64,000 nt of DNA from the NCBI RefSeq assembly GCF_035046485.1, contig NC_085137.1, forward strand, positions 374,790,706-374,854,705, given 5' to 3'. Numbering within the stretch: position 1 is the stretch's first letter; every line of letters begins with the position of its first letter. Made by a program: the position numbers and the translations under genes. Below are positions 1 to 8,229 of this stretch, piece after piece. The notes beneath the pieces are model-generated. The model saw only the letters and a program-made list of their open reading frames with translations, was not told the DNA's origin and ran no database searches. This stretch comes from Aedes albopictus. Taxonomy: Eukaryota > Arthropoda > Insecta > Diptera > Culicidae.

Positions 1-1132
1 GGTGGTGGATCGCCCTGGCAGAAACAGGAAGCGGAAAACGGATGCGAGAACGAACACCAAGATCATGCGCGAAGTCAAGAAGAACCCGAAGGTAACTGTC
101 CGCGAGATTCAGGAAACCCTTCAGTTATCAGTTTCCGGTCGAACTGTTGGTCGCCGTCTCGTAGCACAGGGGTTGAATAGCAAACTTGCCCGGAAGCGCC
201 CATTTATCAGCAAGGCAAACAAAGCCAAACGGCTTAAGTTTTCTAAGGAGCATGCTGATAAGCCCCTAGAGTTCTGGAAAACGGTTCTCTGGACGGACAA
301 ATCGAAATTCGAGCTGTTTAACCGAAAGCGGCGGGTTCGTGTTTGGTGCAGATCGGGAGAGGAGCTTCATGAGCGCCACATCCAAGGCACGGTGAAGCAT
401 GGCGGAGGAAATGTAATGGTGTGGGGATGTTTTTCGTGGAGTGGAGTGGGTAGTCTCGTGAAAATCGACGGGATAATGACGGCGGAATCCTACATCAACA
501 TCCTGCGAGAAAATCTGGAGGTTTCGCTGCTCCAGACGGGCCTTGAAGAGAAGTTCATATTCCAGCAGGACAACGACCCGAAGCATACTACCAAGAAGAC
601 CAAGTCTTTCTTCCGATCTTGTCAGATCAAACCGCTGGAATGGCCTCCAGAAAGCCCGGACCTCAATCCCATCGAGAATTTGTGGGCGATTCTCGATGCC
701 AGGGTTGACAAAACTGGTGTTACCAATAAAAATAACTATTTTGAAGCCCTGGAGCGCGCCTGGGAAGAGCTAGATCCACAGCACCTAAAAAACCTGGTCG
801 AGAGCATGCCGAAGCGCCTGCAGGAGGTCCTGAAGGCCAAAGGAGGATACATCAATTATTGAAAAGCTTTTGTTTTACTTTAATTCATGTTTTCTGTAGC
901 CTAAATGAAGTGGGAACTTTTTTTTGTCATTTTTTTTTTCAACACAAATTGATTTTTTTTTTCTTTAAGTAAAACTCCTTTTTTTCGGTATTCCATAAGT
1001 GAAACTTAAAAAGAATATAAAAAAATGATAATAAAAAAAAAAACTACAGTGTGTTTACTTTATTTTGATCCAAGTAAATGAGAGAAATTGAATAAACGAT
1101 GAGGTGGGCACTTTATTTTGCCTATCAGTGTA
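1..1132 (+). mobile_element. Tc1/mariner element, 5' part outside window
   Basis: A DD34E Tc1-type transposase is followed by about 240 bp of AT-rich untranslated sequence and ends at 1130. Read inward on the minus strand, the end begins CACTGATAGGCAAAATAAAG, a Tc1-like terminal repeat, and TA at 1131-1132 is the expected target duplication. The left end lies before position 1. On the far side of the TA, a minus-strand reverse transcriptase fragment begins at once, so this element apparently jumped into an older retrotransposon. The transposase frame is open to its stop, which suggests a fairly young copy, although its N-terminus cannot be seen. Confidence 0.85.
2..862 (+). CDS. Tc1-like DD34E transposase, N-terminus cut by window edge
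   Basis: Cut-and-paste transposase that would bind the terminal repeats and integrate at TA. The visible 286 residues start with a basic linker (PGRNRKRK, the GRPR-like hook between the two helix-turn-helix halves). The second helix-turn-helix follows at about 30-55. The catalytic core has its first Asp in WTDKSKFE (D99), the second in FQQDNDPKHT (D190) and the Glu in SPDLNPIENLW (E225). The spacing of 34 residues between D190 and E225 is typical of Tc1. The GGGNVMVWGCF motif is at about 134-144. Full-length relatives have about 340 residues, so some 50 N-terminal residues lie outside the window. The first codon here is GTG and is not a real start. The frame is intact, so function is possible if the missing part is sound. 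Confidence 0.9.
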   Translation: MVDRPGRNRKRKTDARTNTKIMREVKKNPKVTVREIQETLQLSVSGRTVGRRLVAQGLNSKLARKRPFISKANKAKRLKFSKEHADKPLEFWKTVLWTDKSKFELFNRKRRVRVWCRSGEELHERHIQGTVKHGGGNVMVWGCFSWSGVGSLVKIDGIMTAESYINILRENLEVSLLQTGLEEKFIFQQDNDPKHTTKKTKSFFRSCQIKPLEWPPESPDLNPIENLWAILDARVDKTGVTNKNNYFEALERAWEELDPQHLKNLVESMPKRLQEVLKAKGGYINY

Positions 1133-1456
1133 AGCTACAGACATCGAATGATGTTCTGTAGCTTCTGTGTGGTCTCTACTGTCACGCACCACGATTCCCT
1201 GGCGTACAACAGCACAGATTTCACGTTGGAATTGAAAATTCGAATTTTGGTACGTTGATTGAATTGATTGGATCTCCATATATATCGGAGCTCGCAAAAG
1301 CAGCCCTAACGCTCCTAGGTCGATCTTGGTACCGCCATCTGGCGCGATCTAGCTGCCAAGATATTGACGACAGTTTTCGGCCTTTTCATCTGCTTGCCCA
1401 CCTACTGTAAAGTTATCCATGTTGACCAACGATTTGGTCTTGTTGACATTGATGGT
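1133..1456 (-). pseudogene. Non-LTR reverse transcriptase fragment, C-terminal part
   Basis: Read on the minus strand, the sequence gives a degenerate reverse transcriptase C-terminal region: LTINVNKTKSLVNMDNFTVG, then QYLGS, then (after stops and shifts) a stretch like AAFASLRYIWRSNQ and SVLLYA.ESWCVTVETT. This is typical of RTE-like insect elements just after the catalytic FADD box. It is broken by stop codons and frameshifts. Its upstream part continues at 3262-3405 and 3630-3840, and it is cut off on the left by the Tc1 element. The exact clade is not certain. Confidence 0.7.
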
Positions 1457-1468
1457 TAGGCCCACCGT
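1457..1468. repeat. Left target-site duplication of the LOA-type insertion
   Basis: TAGGCCCACCGT here is repeated exactly at 3250-3261. The two copies bracket the LOA-type element and both lie in the disrupted minus-strand reverse transcriptase. Confidence 0.6.
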
Positions 1469-3249
1469 GCAGGCTGTTCGGGCTCGTTTGGAAGTTGACC
1501 ATCAATGTTAACTTCTTTTCCCGATCAGCCTAGATAGCTGTGTAGTGTCGGTAGCGGTTGTCTCAATTGGCTAAGAATAACACTACGGATCGCCTGATCC
1601 AGTGGTAAGAGTCCACTAAACAGGTGACCCCTAATTCATGGTGTTATACGGCTTTACGCTTACCGTGCCTAGGAATGAATGGTTAGGGGGGTCTAATAAA
1701 AACCTAACTAAAAGCGGAGCCTGTGGAGTACTAGGGCGCCCTTCCCAGTATTCTGCCCTTACTGCGCTAACCGGAGCAATGGTGCAGTTGACCTTGTGTT
1801 TCTTCGAGATAATCTGCTATCATTCTTAAGCCTCAACTGCGAGGCTCAATAAGGGTGGGATTACTAGTTTGTTGTTTATTAGCTTTAATTATAACCTATA
1901 TGGCTCTTCGCATTATGCGTTCTTCACAGTGTCCTCTGTGTATGTTCGTCTCTGGTGCTCTTCAATCGATACCAAATTGGTTTTTATCGCTGCTCTTTTT
2001 TCTTGTGTTGTGATTGTACGAGATTGATCGTGCCTAGTTTGGGTAGTGGCTATGGTTATGACAGCTCAGATCAATCTTCAGCATAAAAGAACAGCTTTGG
2101 TCCAAGAACCTTACTTTCGTAGGGAGGATTTCTATGTAGATGTAATGTTTTAATTAACACCAATATGGTTTCGCATTTTGCGTTTGACCCGATGTTTGTT
2201 ACTTTTAGTAAAATTGAAATGACAATCTCGAGCCCCAAAATATTTTGAAAAAAATACTAGTTTGCAGCCTTTGCCATTCCCAAATCTTGGTGGGATTATA
2301 CTGTCAAGTTTATTCCATAAGTGAATAATGTCTTCGTATGAAGGTCAAACCTATCAATTTGACCTCTTTCTTTTGAAATGATTAGCACGCTTTGTCGAGC
2401 ATCACACCCGTGATGTTTTTCTAGCAAACATGCCTCTCCATGGGCACCAACATGCTTACCAAAATGGAAAGTCCACTGTGATTTGTTTACACAATGTTGT
2501 TTACGATATCGGAAACGCATTCTTTCAAAAATAATTTTGTTTGGGTGTTTTCTCGGATTTCCAGGATACTTTTGAACACGTACCTTTCGATTCCATATTG
2601 GAAGCCGCATGTCCTATTTACCTTTCAATGATTTCCAATTGGATTTACCAAATGCTCAAAAACCAACATCTCTTCTCGGCATTACGCCAAGCAGCGATTA
2701 GGAAAGCGAGTGTTTGTGGATGCCCCTCGCATGATTTTTGAGGAATCTCGTAGCAGAAACGCAATTGAGACAACTCAATGTGGTTTTCCTACTTATGATT
2801 TTGTCCATCACAAGCCTCAACAGGCTGCTTCATATGTATATCTTAGCTGAGAATCCGACTGTGGAACTTTGCATCATTTGATATGTAACTACCCAGTTTT
2901 TACGCAACTGCGTTTCCGAGCACTCGGTAAACACTTGATTAAGTGAAACTGACCTAAGAAGCCTGAATCTTCAGGATGTTCTGTTGTTCTGAACCCGTTG
3001 TGGCAAGTAGCTATAGGCTTACTTTACGCTTTATGCGTTTTTTTACAGTGTCCTTTTCAGGGCGCTGTTTGAACCCGTTGTGGTACGCTTATGCGATTAT
3101 ATCGACCCTATCCCCTTACCTTCCCTTTCCCTATCCCATCCCTTATTCCTCCCTTCGCTCTCCCTCAGGTAAATGATGAATAGGCTCGATGGCACAAATT
3201 TCCCAAATGGAGGAGAACGTGCCTCTTGAGCCGACCTACTGATACCTGA
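1469..3249 (+). mobile_element. Internally deleted LOA/R1-like non-LTR retrotransposon
   Basis: A decayed plus-strand copy about 1.8 kb long. It keeps, in order: a 5' untranslated-like region (about 1500-2040); the start of the endonuclease frame, which reads INLQHKRTALVQEPYFRRED at 2058-2117; a reverse transcriptase piece (2438-2741); the end of ORF2, which reads CNYPVFTQLRFRALGKHLI from about 2885; and a 3' untranslated tail. ORF1 and most of ORF2 are missing. The 12 bp duplication TAGGCCCACCGT flanks it. The 5' boundary could be up to 30 bp to the right, because the first bases can also be read as part of the host reverse transcriptase. Confidence 0.65.
2438..2741 (+). pseudogene. LOA-type reverse transcriptase fragment
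   Basis: The plus-strand frame reads HAYQNGKSTV, then after an internal stop CLGVFSDFQDTFEHVPFD, then NWIYQMLKNQHLFSALRQAA and ASVCGCP. These match fingers and palm motifs of LOA/R1 reverse transcriptases, including the first catalytic Asp region and the start of the GCPQGG box. The same motifs appear in the better preserved element at 38-43 kb (AYQHGKST, LDVEGAFDN, GCPQGG). The frame has a stop near 2517-2519 and is cut off after GCP, so it is dead. Confidence 0.7.
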
Positions 3250-3261
3250 TAGGCCCACCGT
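3250..3261. repeat. Right target-site duplication of the LOA-type insertion
   Basis: Exact copy of TAGGCCCACCGT at 1457-1468, directly after the 3' tail of the LOA-type element. Confidence 0.6.
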
Positions 3262-3405
3262 AGAGGAGCGCTCGGTCGAAGTCGTTCAGATACTCCAAAG
3301 TGATAGGCTGCCAAAGTAGCCCACGATTCGGTGCACGGTCAATCGACCCCACCATGATCTAGTCGATTACGATGAGAAACAGGAGCGGAGATAGTATGCA
3401 TCACC
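3262..3405 (-). pseudogene. Non-LTR reverse transcriptase fragment, palm region
   Basis: The minus strand reads CILSPLLFLIVID, then a stop, then IMVGSIDRAPNRGLLWQPIT and LEYLNDFD. This is the segment between the GVRQGC box and the FADD box of the same RTE-like element as 1133-1456. It lies between the SINE (3427-3629) and the LOA-type insertion, which split the element. Confidence 0.7.
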
Positions 3406-3426
3406 CTGATGGGGTCAGACAAAGTT

Positions 3427-3629
3427 GTGTGGCTTCGTGGTCGTGCGGCAAGTGTCACCAAGCATTTAGTCGCATCGTGCTAGGAGCGCGGGTTCGATTC
3501 CCGCCGCAGCTGTCAGGAAAAGTCTTCGGCTGTGCCACTGGGCGTTGCATGCTAGTCCGTTGTCTAGTGTCGTGCTTCCTTCAAAGAGCAAATAGTTCAC
3601 TGGAAGTACTAAACGTGTTCGTGTAAAAG
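3427..3629 (+). mobile_element. tRNA-derived SINE
   Basis: It has an RNA polymerase III promoter: a box A-like stretch in tggtcgtgcggcaagtgtc and a box B GGGTTCGATTCCCGCC near 3488-3504. A tRNA-unrelated body follows. Related copies are at 5240-5640 (minus) and 46842-47056 (plus), sharing the words ATTCCCGC and CCGTTGTCTA. It sits inside the minus-strand reverse transcriptase, which resumes at 3630. Confidence 0.7.
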
Positions 3630-3840
3630 TTCCGTTCTGCAGGACTCTGCATGTAAAAGCCTCGCTCTGTGCTTCAATAAGGTTGACGATTTTATTCAGC
3701 ACTCCATTGCATCTCAGGGCAGCCTGACAGATTTTGGTGGTTCAGACGAGCGAAAGCTTTTTTCGCAGTCAATGAATACCAAATAGAGGAACGCTTGGAA
3801 ACCGTAACCTGCTCCATGATGATACGGAGCGTGCCAATAT
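3630..3840 (-). pseudogene. Non-LTR reverse transcriptase fragment, fingers region
   Basis: The minus strand reads DHIGTLRIIMEQVT, then after a frameshift FQAFLYLVFIDCEKSF (first catalytic Asp), then KIVNLIEAQSEAFTCRVLQN. This is the N-terminal reverse transcriptase region of the element whose later parts are at 3262-3405 and 1133-1456. At least one frameshift separates the blocks. Confidence 0.7.
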
Positions 3841-4207
3841 GATCCACATAAGATCTTCCGTAAATAAGTGATTATTTGACGTCGCATACCCAAATTATGG
3901 CAACGAAATGTACTCTCTCTATGAAACATTTTTATTGATTTGAATCTCAATGTAACTACCTTTGCATTGTTTTTGTCAGTTTCCTTCTTCTATTGATGTC
4001 ACTTGATTACTTCACCATACCTCGAACAACTTTTTAATCCCAAACGCTTGCCGGACCGGAAACTCGTCAGGCAACTTTCAAGCCTCCGGGCCGTTGGACA
4101 GCTTCGAAATGTCACACTTCATCCGAATGGGTATGTATGGTTTCCGCACTCGATAAAGCGAGCGGTGCTTAAAAGCCAAAATTTGAAACTGAGCCGCGTT
4201 GTTCAAA

Positions 4208-4239
4208 TATAAAAGATACGAAATCAACACACAGCATCA
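4208..4239 (+). promoter_or_regulatory. Candidate core promoter (TATA box plus initiator)
   Basis: TATAAAA is at 4208-4214 and a TCA initiator-like triplet at 4237-4239. The A is 31 bp from the first T of the box, the usual arthropod spacing. The 4.0-4.7 kb region is higher in GC and free of recognisable repeats, unlike its surroundings. No transcript evidence is available. Confidence 0.3.
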
Positions 4240-4434
4240 ACCGCCCGGCAAAGAAGCGCGCCGAATCGATAGCGGATGGTCCCCTCTGAAGTCATAAACC
4301 AGTAGCACATATTCCGCGTTTGGCAAATTATTCGCAATGAAGGCAATGAACCGACACGGCTTGCGAACCAAAATTGCGCCTTCCACTGAAGCGTGAAAAT
4401 GTGACGTGTGAAATGTGTAAACGAAACAAAAATG
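4239..4434 (+). other. Putative first exon ending in ATG at a GTAAGT donor
   Basis: The stretch ends AAAAATG|GTAAGT at 4434/4435, a near-ideal splice donor with a start codon as its last three bases and a good A-rich context. Joined in phase 0 to the acceptor at 53310/53311, this ATG would supply the start missing from the signal peptide coded there. Two earlier ATGs exist: 4399 meets TGA at once, and 4413 would read out of frame. If the donor is not used, the same ATG opens a 78-codon frame to about 4665. The link across 49 kb is an inference. Confidence 0.25.
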
Positions 4435-5239
4435 GTAAGTGCCAAAAACCCGGTGGCAGCAATTGGTTTTCGTCGTTCGCTTCGGTTCGCTGCCTACCTA
4501 CAGACCTACTGCATCGAAGAGCCGTCCGTCGTCCGTCATCATCTCGGTGCTCTCTGTGTCGGTGGTGGATCATCTCACTCACCCACATTTTGGCGCTACA
4601 TATTCCGACTGCTGATGCTGCGGTACAATTTGTTGGCCGAAGCATTTCTGTCGGGAGTTAAGTGAGTGAGTGCGTTATTATAGCTAATAATGCTAATCTT
4701 TTATTTGCGTAATATGATTGCTTGGAGCATCATCGCCGGCTGGCACGAGTGTAGCTTAGATGATAGACATTTTCGGGGAAGTATCATTGAGGGGTGTAAT
4801 GATATGTGGCATTTTTGGTAATGCGATTTGGGAGGTGCTGCTATTATAGTCGTACCATCATTTGAAACAAAGTAGGAATGTTAAAATAAATTGCAATGTA
4901 GGTCATAAAGCTGGTGTTGATCATGAGAGTAAGACACTGGCCCTATTCATCGTTCATCAAAATAAAATGAAAAACATTTGCGTTGGAAGGCATTTTCGAA
5001 ACACAGTCAGAAAAAATAGGAATGGTTTAATATGAAATGTCTTGTTTGTGTAACTAAAACATGTTTAAAAATTGCATTCACATAAAAAAGTATCATCTAC
5101 GCGATTACTCTTTTGCTACTTGTGTGTGATATACATCTCGCCGAAAACAATTGATAAACGACCCACGCATGAGTTTGCAGTGCATGAACAATCAATAGCA
5201 TGTTTTGACCCTGAGTAATATTGATTGACAAAGAAATAG
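4435..5239. other. No gene recognised
   Basis: The first 230 bp are GC-rich and unique-looking, with a second possible donor GTGAGT at 4662-4667. The rest is AT-rich with no coding frame, terminal repeats or tRNA-like boxes that I can support. Confidence 0.4.
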
Positions 5240-5640
5240 ACGTAGGCTTTATACACGGACACGTACTTCCAGTATTTAAGCTACATAGGGTCTGGGACCA
5301 TTTGGGCAGCAGCACCTATTTTGGGCACTTGCTTCTATAACTCAGTCAATTTCAAACCAATTGACTGGAATTTTTGAACATGGATAGATACGGCGACTAT
5401 CTGATCGTGTCTCGAAAATCAAGTCAATCGGTTCAAAATTGACTGAGTTATAGCAGCAAGTGTCCAAGTTAGGTGCTCCTGCCCTAATGGTTCCAGACCC
5501 TATTCGCTCTTGAAGAAAGTACGACACTAGACAACGGATTAGCATGCAAGGTCTAGCCGTTAACTTTTCCTGACAGCTGCGGCGGGAATAGTATCCGCGT
5601 TCCTCAGCGCGATTTGACCAAATGCTTTTAAACAATTGAA
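5240..5640 (-). mobile_element. tRNA-derived SINE, minus strand, split by a MITE
   Basis: Read on the minus strand, it matches the SINE at 3427-3629: ATTCCCGCCGCAGCTGTCAG, then CCGTTGTCTAGTGTCG, then (after the MITE at 5288-5500) ACTGGAAGTAC and GTGTCCGTGTA. The MITE sits exactly at a TA that is intact in the other copy. Box B is damaged (ACTATTCCCGCC), so this copy is unlikely to be transcribed from its own promoter. Confidence 0.65.
5288..5500. mobile_element. MITE with long inverted repeats, TA target
   Basis: About 80 bp inverted repeats start GGGTCTGG and meet near the centre. The inner arms contain ACTCAGTCAATTT and its complement. TA flanks both sides (5286-5287 and 5501-5502). It has no coding capacity. 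It lies inside the minus-strand SINE. Confidence 0.8.
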
Positions 5641-5712
5641 CTTCTTCTTCTTGGCGTAACGTCCTCACTGTGACAAAGCCTGCATCTCAGCTGTGTATAT
5701 CGTGTGGCAGTC
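5641..5712 (-). mobile_element. Feilai-like SINE, 3' fragment
   Basis: On the minus strand the piece ends in a GAAGAAGAAG tail and carries the ACGATATACACAG and GACGTTACGCC words seen in the 3' half of mosquito Feilai-type SINEs. No promoter part remains. Confidence 0.45.
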
Positions 5713-6539
5713 CACTTTGGACTTTGTCGGTGTGGTATCAACACTTCCGTTTTTTTTTTATAAAATACTAATTAATTTTGTTTCTTTTTTTTTCAGGTAC
5801 GTCTAACAATGCATAGGATCATTACATCGAAACTGGTTAAGTATTTTTTTGATTGGAAACAACACATTCTATACCGTAAAATGGAGTAGATCAAGGATTT
5901 ACATATTACAAGTCGATTGATCCTGAACCTTAGAAAAAAAAAACGGATTAATCAACCTAGTGGTGATAGTGCCTTTCTCTTCGAATATGTACTCATGATC
6001 TTCGACGTAAGCATCCTGAATCCTGTGAATATTTTATTTATTAAAGCAAAAATTTTATCCAAACCATCATCGAGTTGGGAAGCTTATTGATGGCACATAT
6101 TTCCGACATTATGTTCAATGTACAGGCAGAGCTGAAAAATATCAGACCTCTTTGTTGAGGCCGTAATTTACAGTCTTCGATAAACTTTTTCCTGTACACT
6201 TAACTGATTACTAGATTCATGAAATTTGACCAAAAAAATGGAAGCAAGTGAAATTTGAACCATATCACAATGTGCGAGGAGCAACCAGTCGGATCAAAAT
6301 TTTTCGCAGTAAAATGACAGAAAAATAGCAAAGGGCGCAAAAGGGAATTGAAATATTTTATTCGATGTTGATGCGATTAAATTTCAATTTTCCCATGCAA
6401 CAAAATGGTTACTGTATATTCACACCTCAGAAATTTGAAAAGGTGTGATTTGATGAGCCTGCTTCAGTTTTGTCAAGATTTTGTCCTCTTACACATATTT
6501 ATCGCTTGTTAATAATTTTCACTGTTTGTACCACTTTCT
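5713..6539. other. AT-rich stretch, mostly featureless
   Basis: No coding frame is convincing. The word TGCCTTTCTC at 5970-5979 is taken as the left end of the satellite-bearing element described separately. The remainder shows only decayed AT-rich DNA. Confidence 0.4.
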
Positions 6540-6662
6540 AAGAGATACCCGGAATCGAGTCCAAGACTGTTCCTGATGTCTCAAATATGGTCTGAGACTA
6601 GTTTCTTGCTAAATGTTCAACAGGTTTTCTAAAAAGCCAAAAATTGATGTGCATGATGGATT
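6540..6662. repeat. ~165 bp satellite, first partial unit
   Basis: A diverged unit with GGTCTGAGACTAGTTTCTTGC and AGGTTTTCTAAAAAGCC, matching the better copies at 7561-8229. It stops at the left end of the DNA element at 6663 and resumes in phase at 7561. Confidence 0.55.
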
Positions 6663-7560
6663 TCTCGCGTTTAGTATCATACAGGCGTATCTACAATGAT
6701 CGATATCTGTTCATCGATTTTCTCTTCGGATTATTCCGGCAAATATGACCAATATTCGGATGATCTCTCGGTGTGTTGGCGCGAGTTTCCTCTGGATCAA
6801 TGAAACACATATCGAAAGCAGCGTTTTCTTACGACAGCTTCAATGCTATATTAAATAGAATTCATTTTAATAGTTTTACAACGTGCTTTAACTTAAAATT
6901 ACTTACATGATAGTTTCTCAATCTCTAACGGACTCTCCAACTCAACGCACAACCTAACACTAAATCTAATAACAATTCAAATACACTTAATTCAAATAGG
7001 ACAGATCGTTGAAGTACTAGATTTGTAGTAATGAGCTGAATTTTAGTATGGTGAGAAGGTCAATTCTCCGTTTCAGCAATGAAATGGTGCAAAAAGCGTG
7101 GGTATTATGATTCCTTGTCTAATTTGATGCTGTTTGAGCAAAACTTTGGGCAACAGTGCTGCTGTTTTCTCCATTTCTAGCAACATAAACAGCATAGTTA
7201 TCCAAAGTTTTGCTCAAACAACATCAATTTAGGCAAGGAATCATAATACCCACGCTTTTCGCACCATTTCTTTGCAGAGACGGAGAATTGATCTTCTCAC
7301 CATACAAAAATTCAGCTCATTACTACAAATCTAGTACTACACCGAACGTGCTCCATTGGATAATGAAAAGTTGCCAGTTTCACCCAAATACAAAATTGCC
7401 GTCGCAACACGGTGTGTTTCAGTAAAGGACGACTTAGACTAGCATCTAAAACAACAAAAACAACCGAAAATGATTTGCTGGCCAAGTTATTAATTAAAGA
7501 GAAAATCGACGATGAGAAATCTATCAATGTAGATACGCCCGTATGATATTAAGCGCGAGA
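6663..7560. mobile_element. 0.9 kb DNA element with ~65 bp terminal inverted repeats
   Basis: The ends start TCTCGCG (6663-6669) and finish CGCGAGA (7554-7560). The inverted similarity runs about 65 bp and includes ATCATAC.GGCGTATCTACA on both sides. It splits a satellite unit, and TT flanks each end. No transposase frame is visible, so it is non-autonomous. A long hairpin (7013-7338) lies within it. Confidence 0.7.
7013..7338. repeat. Long hairpin (foldback MITE) inside the 0.9 kb element
   Basis: The arms are about 135 bp. The left arm begins AGTACTAGATTTGTAGTAATG and the right arm is its near-perfect complement ending CTAGTACT at 7338. A short central loop around 7160-7195 separates them. 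It could be a nested MITE or part of the host element's design. Confidence 0.75.
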
Positions 7561-8229
7561 TTTGATTCATTTTACATTTTGGTCATTCTGGAGGGACATA
7601 TAAAACAGGTTCTGGAACACTACCGGTAGTCTCTAATGTGATCTGAGACTATTTTCTTATAAACTGTTCGTCAGGTTATCGAAAAAGCCGTGGTTTGATG
7701 TGAACTGCTTCTGGAACACTACCGGTAGTCTCTGATGTGATCAAAGGCTGTGTTATTGCAAACCGTTCATCAGATTATCAAACCAGCCGCGATTCAATGT
7801 GTCGCATGCATGGGTTTGACTCCCATATTCATTTGACCACTTCCAGCGGGACACCCGGAACCAGTTCCGGAATACTGCTGGATGTACCATATATGTTCAT
7901 AAACCATTTTCTTGCTAACCGTTCATCAGGTTATCTTAAGAGTGTCGCATGCATGGGATTGGTTCACTTCCGGCGGGACATCCGGAACCGGTTCCTGAGC
8001 ACTACCGGTAGTCTCTGCTATGATCTAATGCTATTTTCCTGCTTACCGGTCTTCAGGTTATTGAAAAAGCTGCTATTTGATGTGTCGCATGCATGGGTTT
8101 GGTCTAGGGTTTGGTTCACTTTTATATTTGGCCATTTCCGGCGGGGCACCCGGAACCGGTTCCGGAACACTATCCGTAGTTTCTGCTGTTATCTAAGGCT
8201 ATTTTCCTGCTTACCGTTCTTCAGGTTAT
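7561..8229 (+). repeat. ~165 bp satellite array, left block
   Basis: Several tandem, diverged copies of a unit that contains TGTCGCATGCATGGGTTTGG, the perfect palindrome CCGGAACCGGTTCCGG, CACTACCGGTAGT and TTCATCAGGTTAT. The unit is about 160-170 bp with internal deletions. The array stops at AGGTTAT (8223-8229) and continues in phase from 10561, where AGGTTAT is repeated. The open frames across it have no family resemblance. Confidence 0.85.

Noticed and set aside
4328..4665. Several overlapping frames of 85-105 codons on both strands
   Set aside because: GC-rich promoter-like region with no domain in any frame. Only the donor-linked ATG is kept, as a candidate start.
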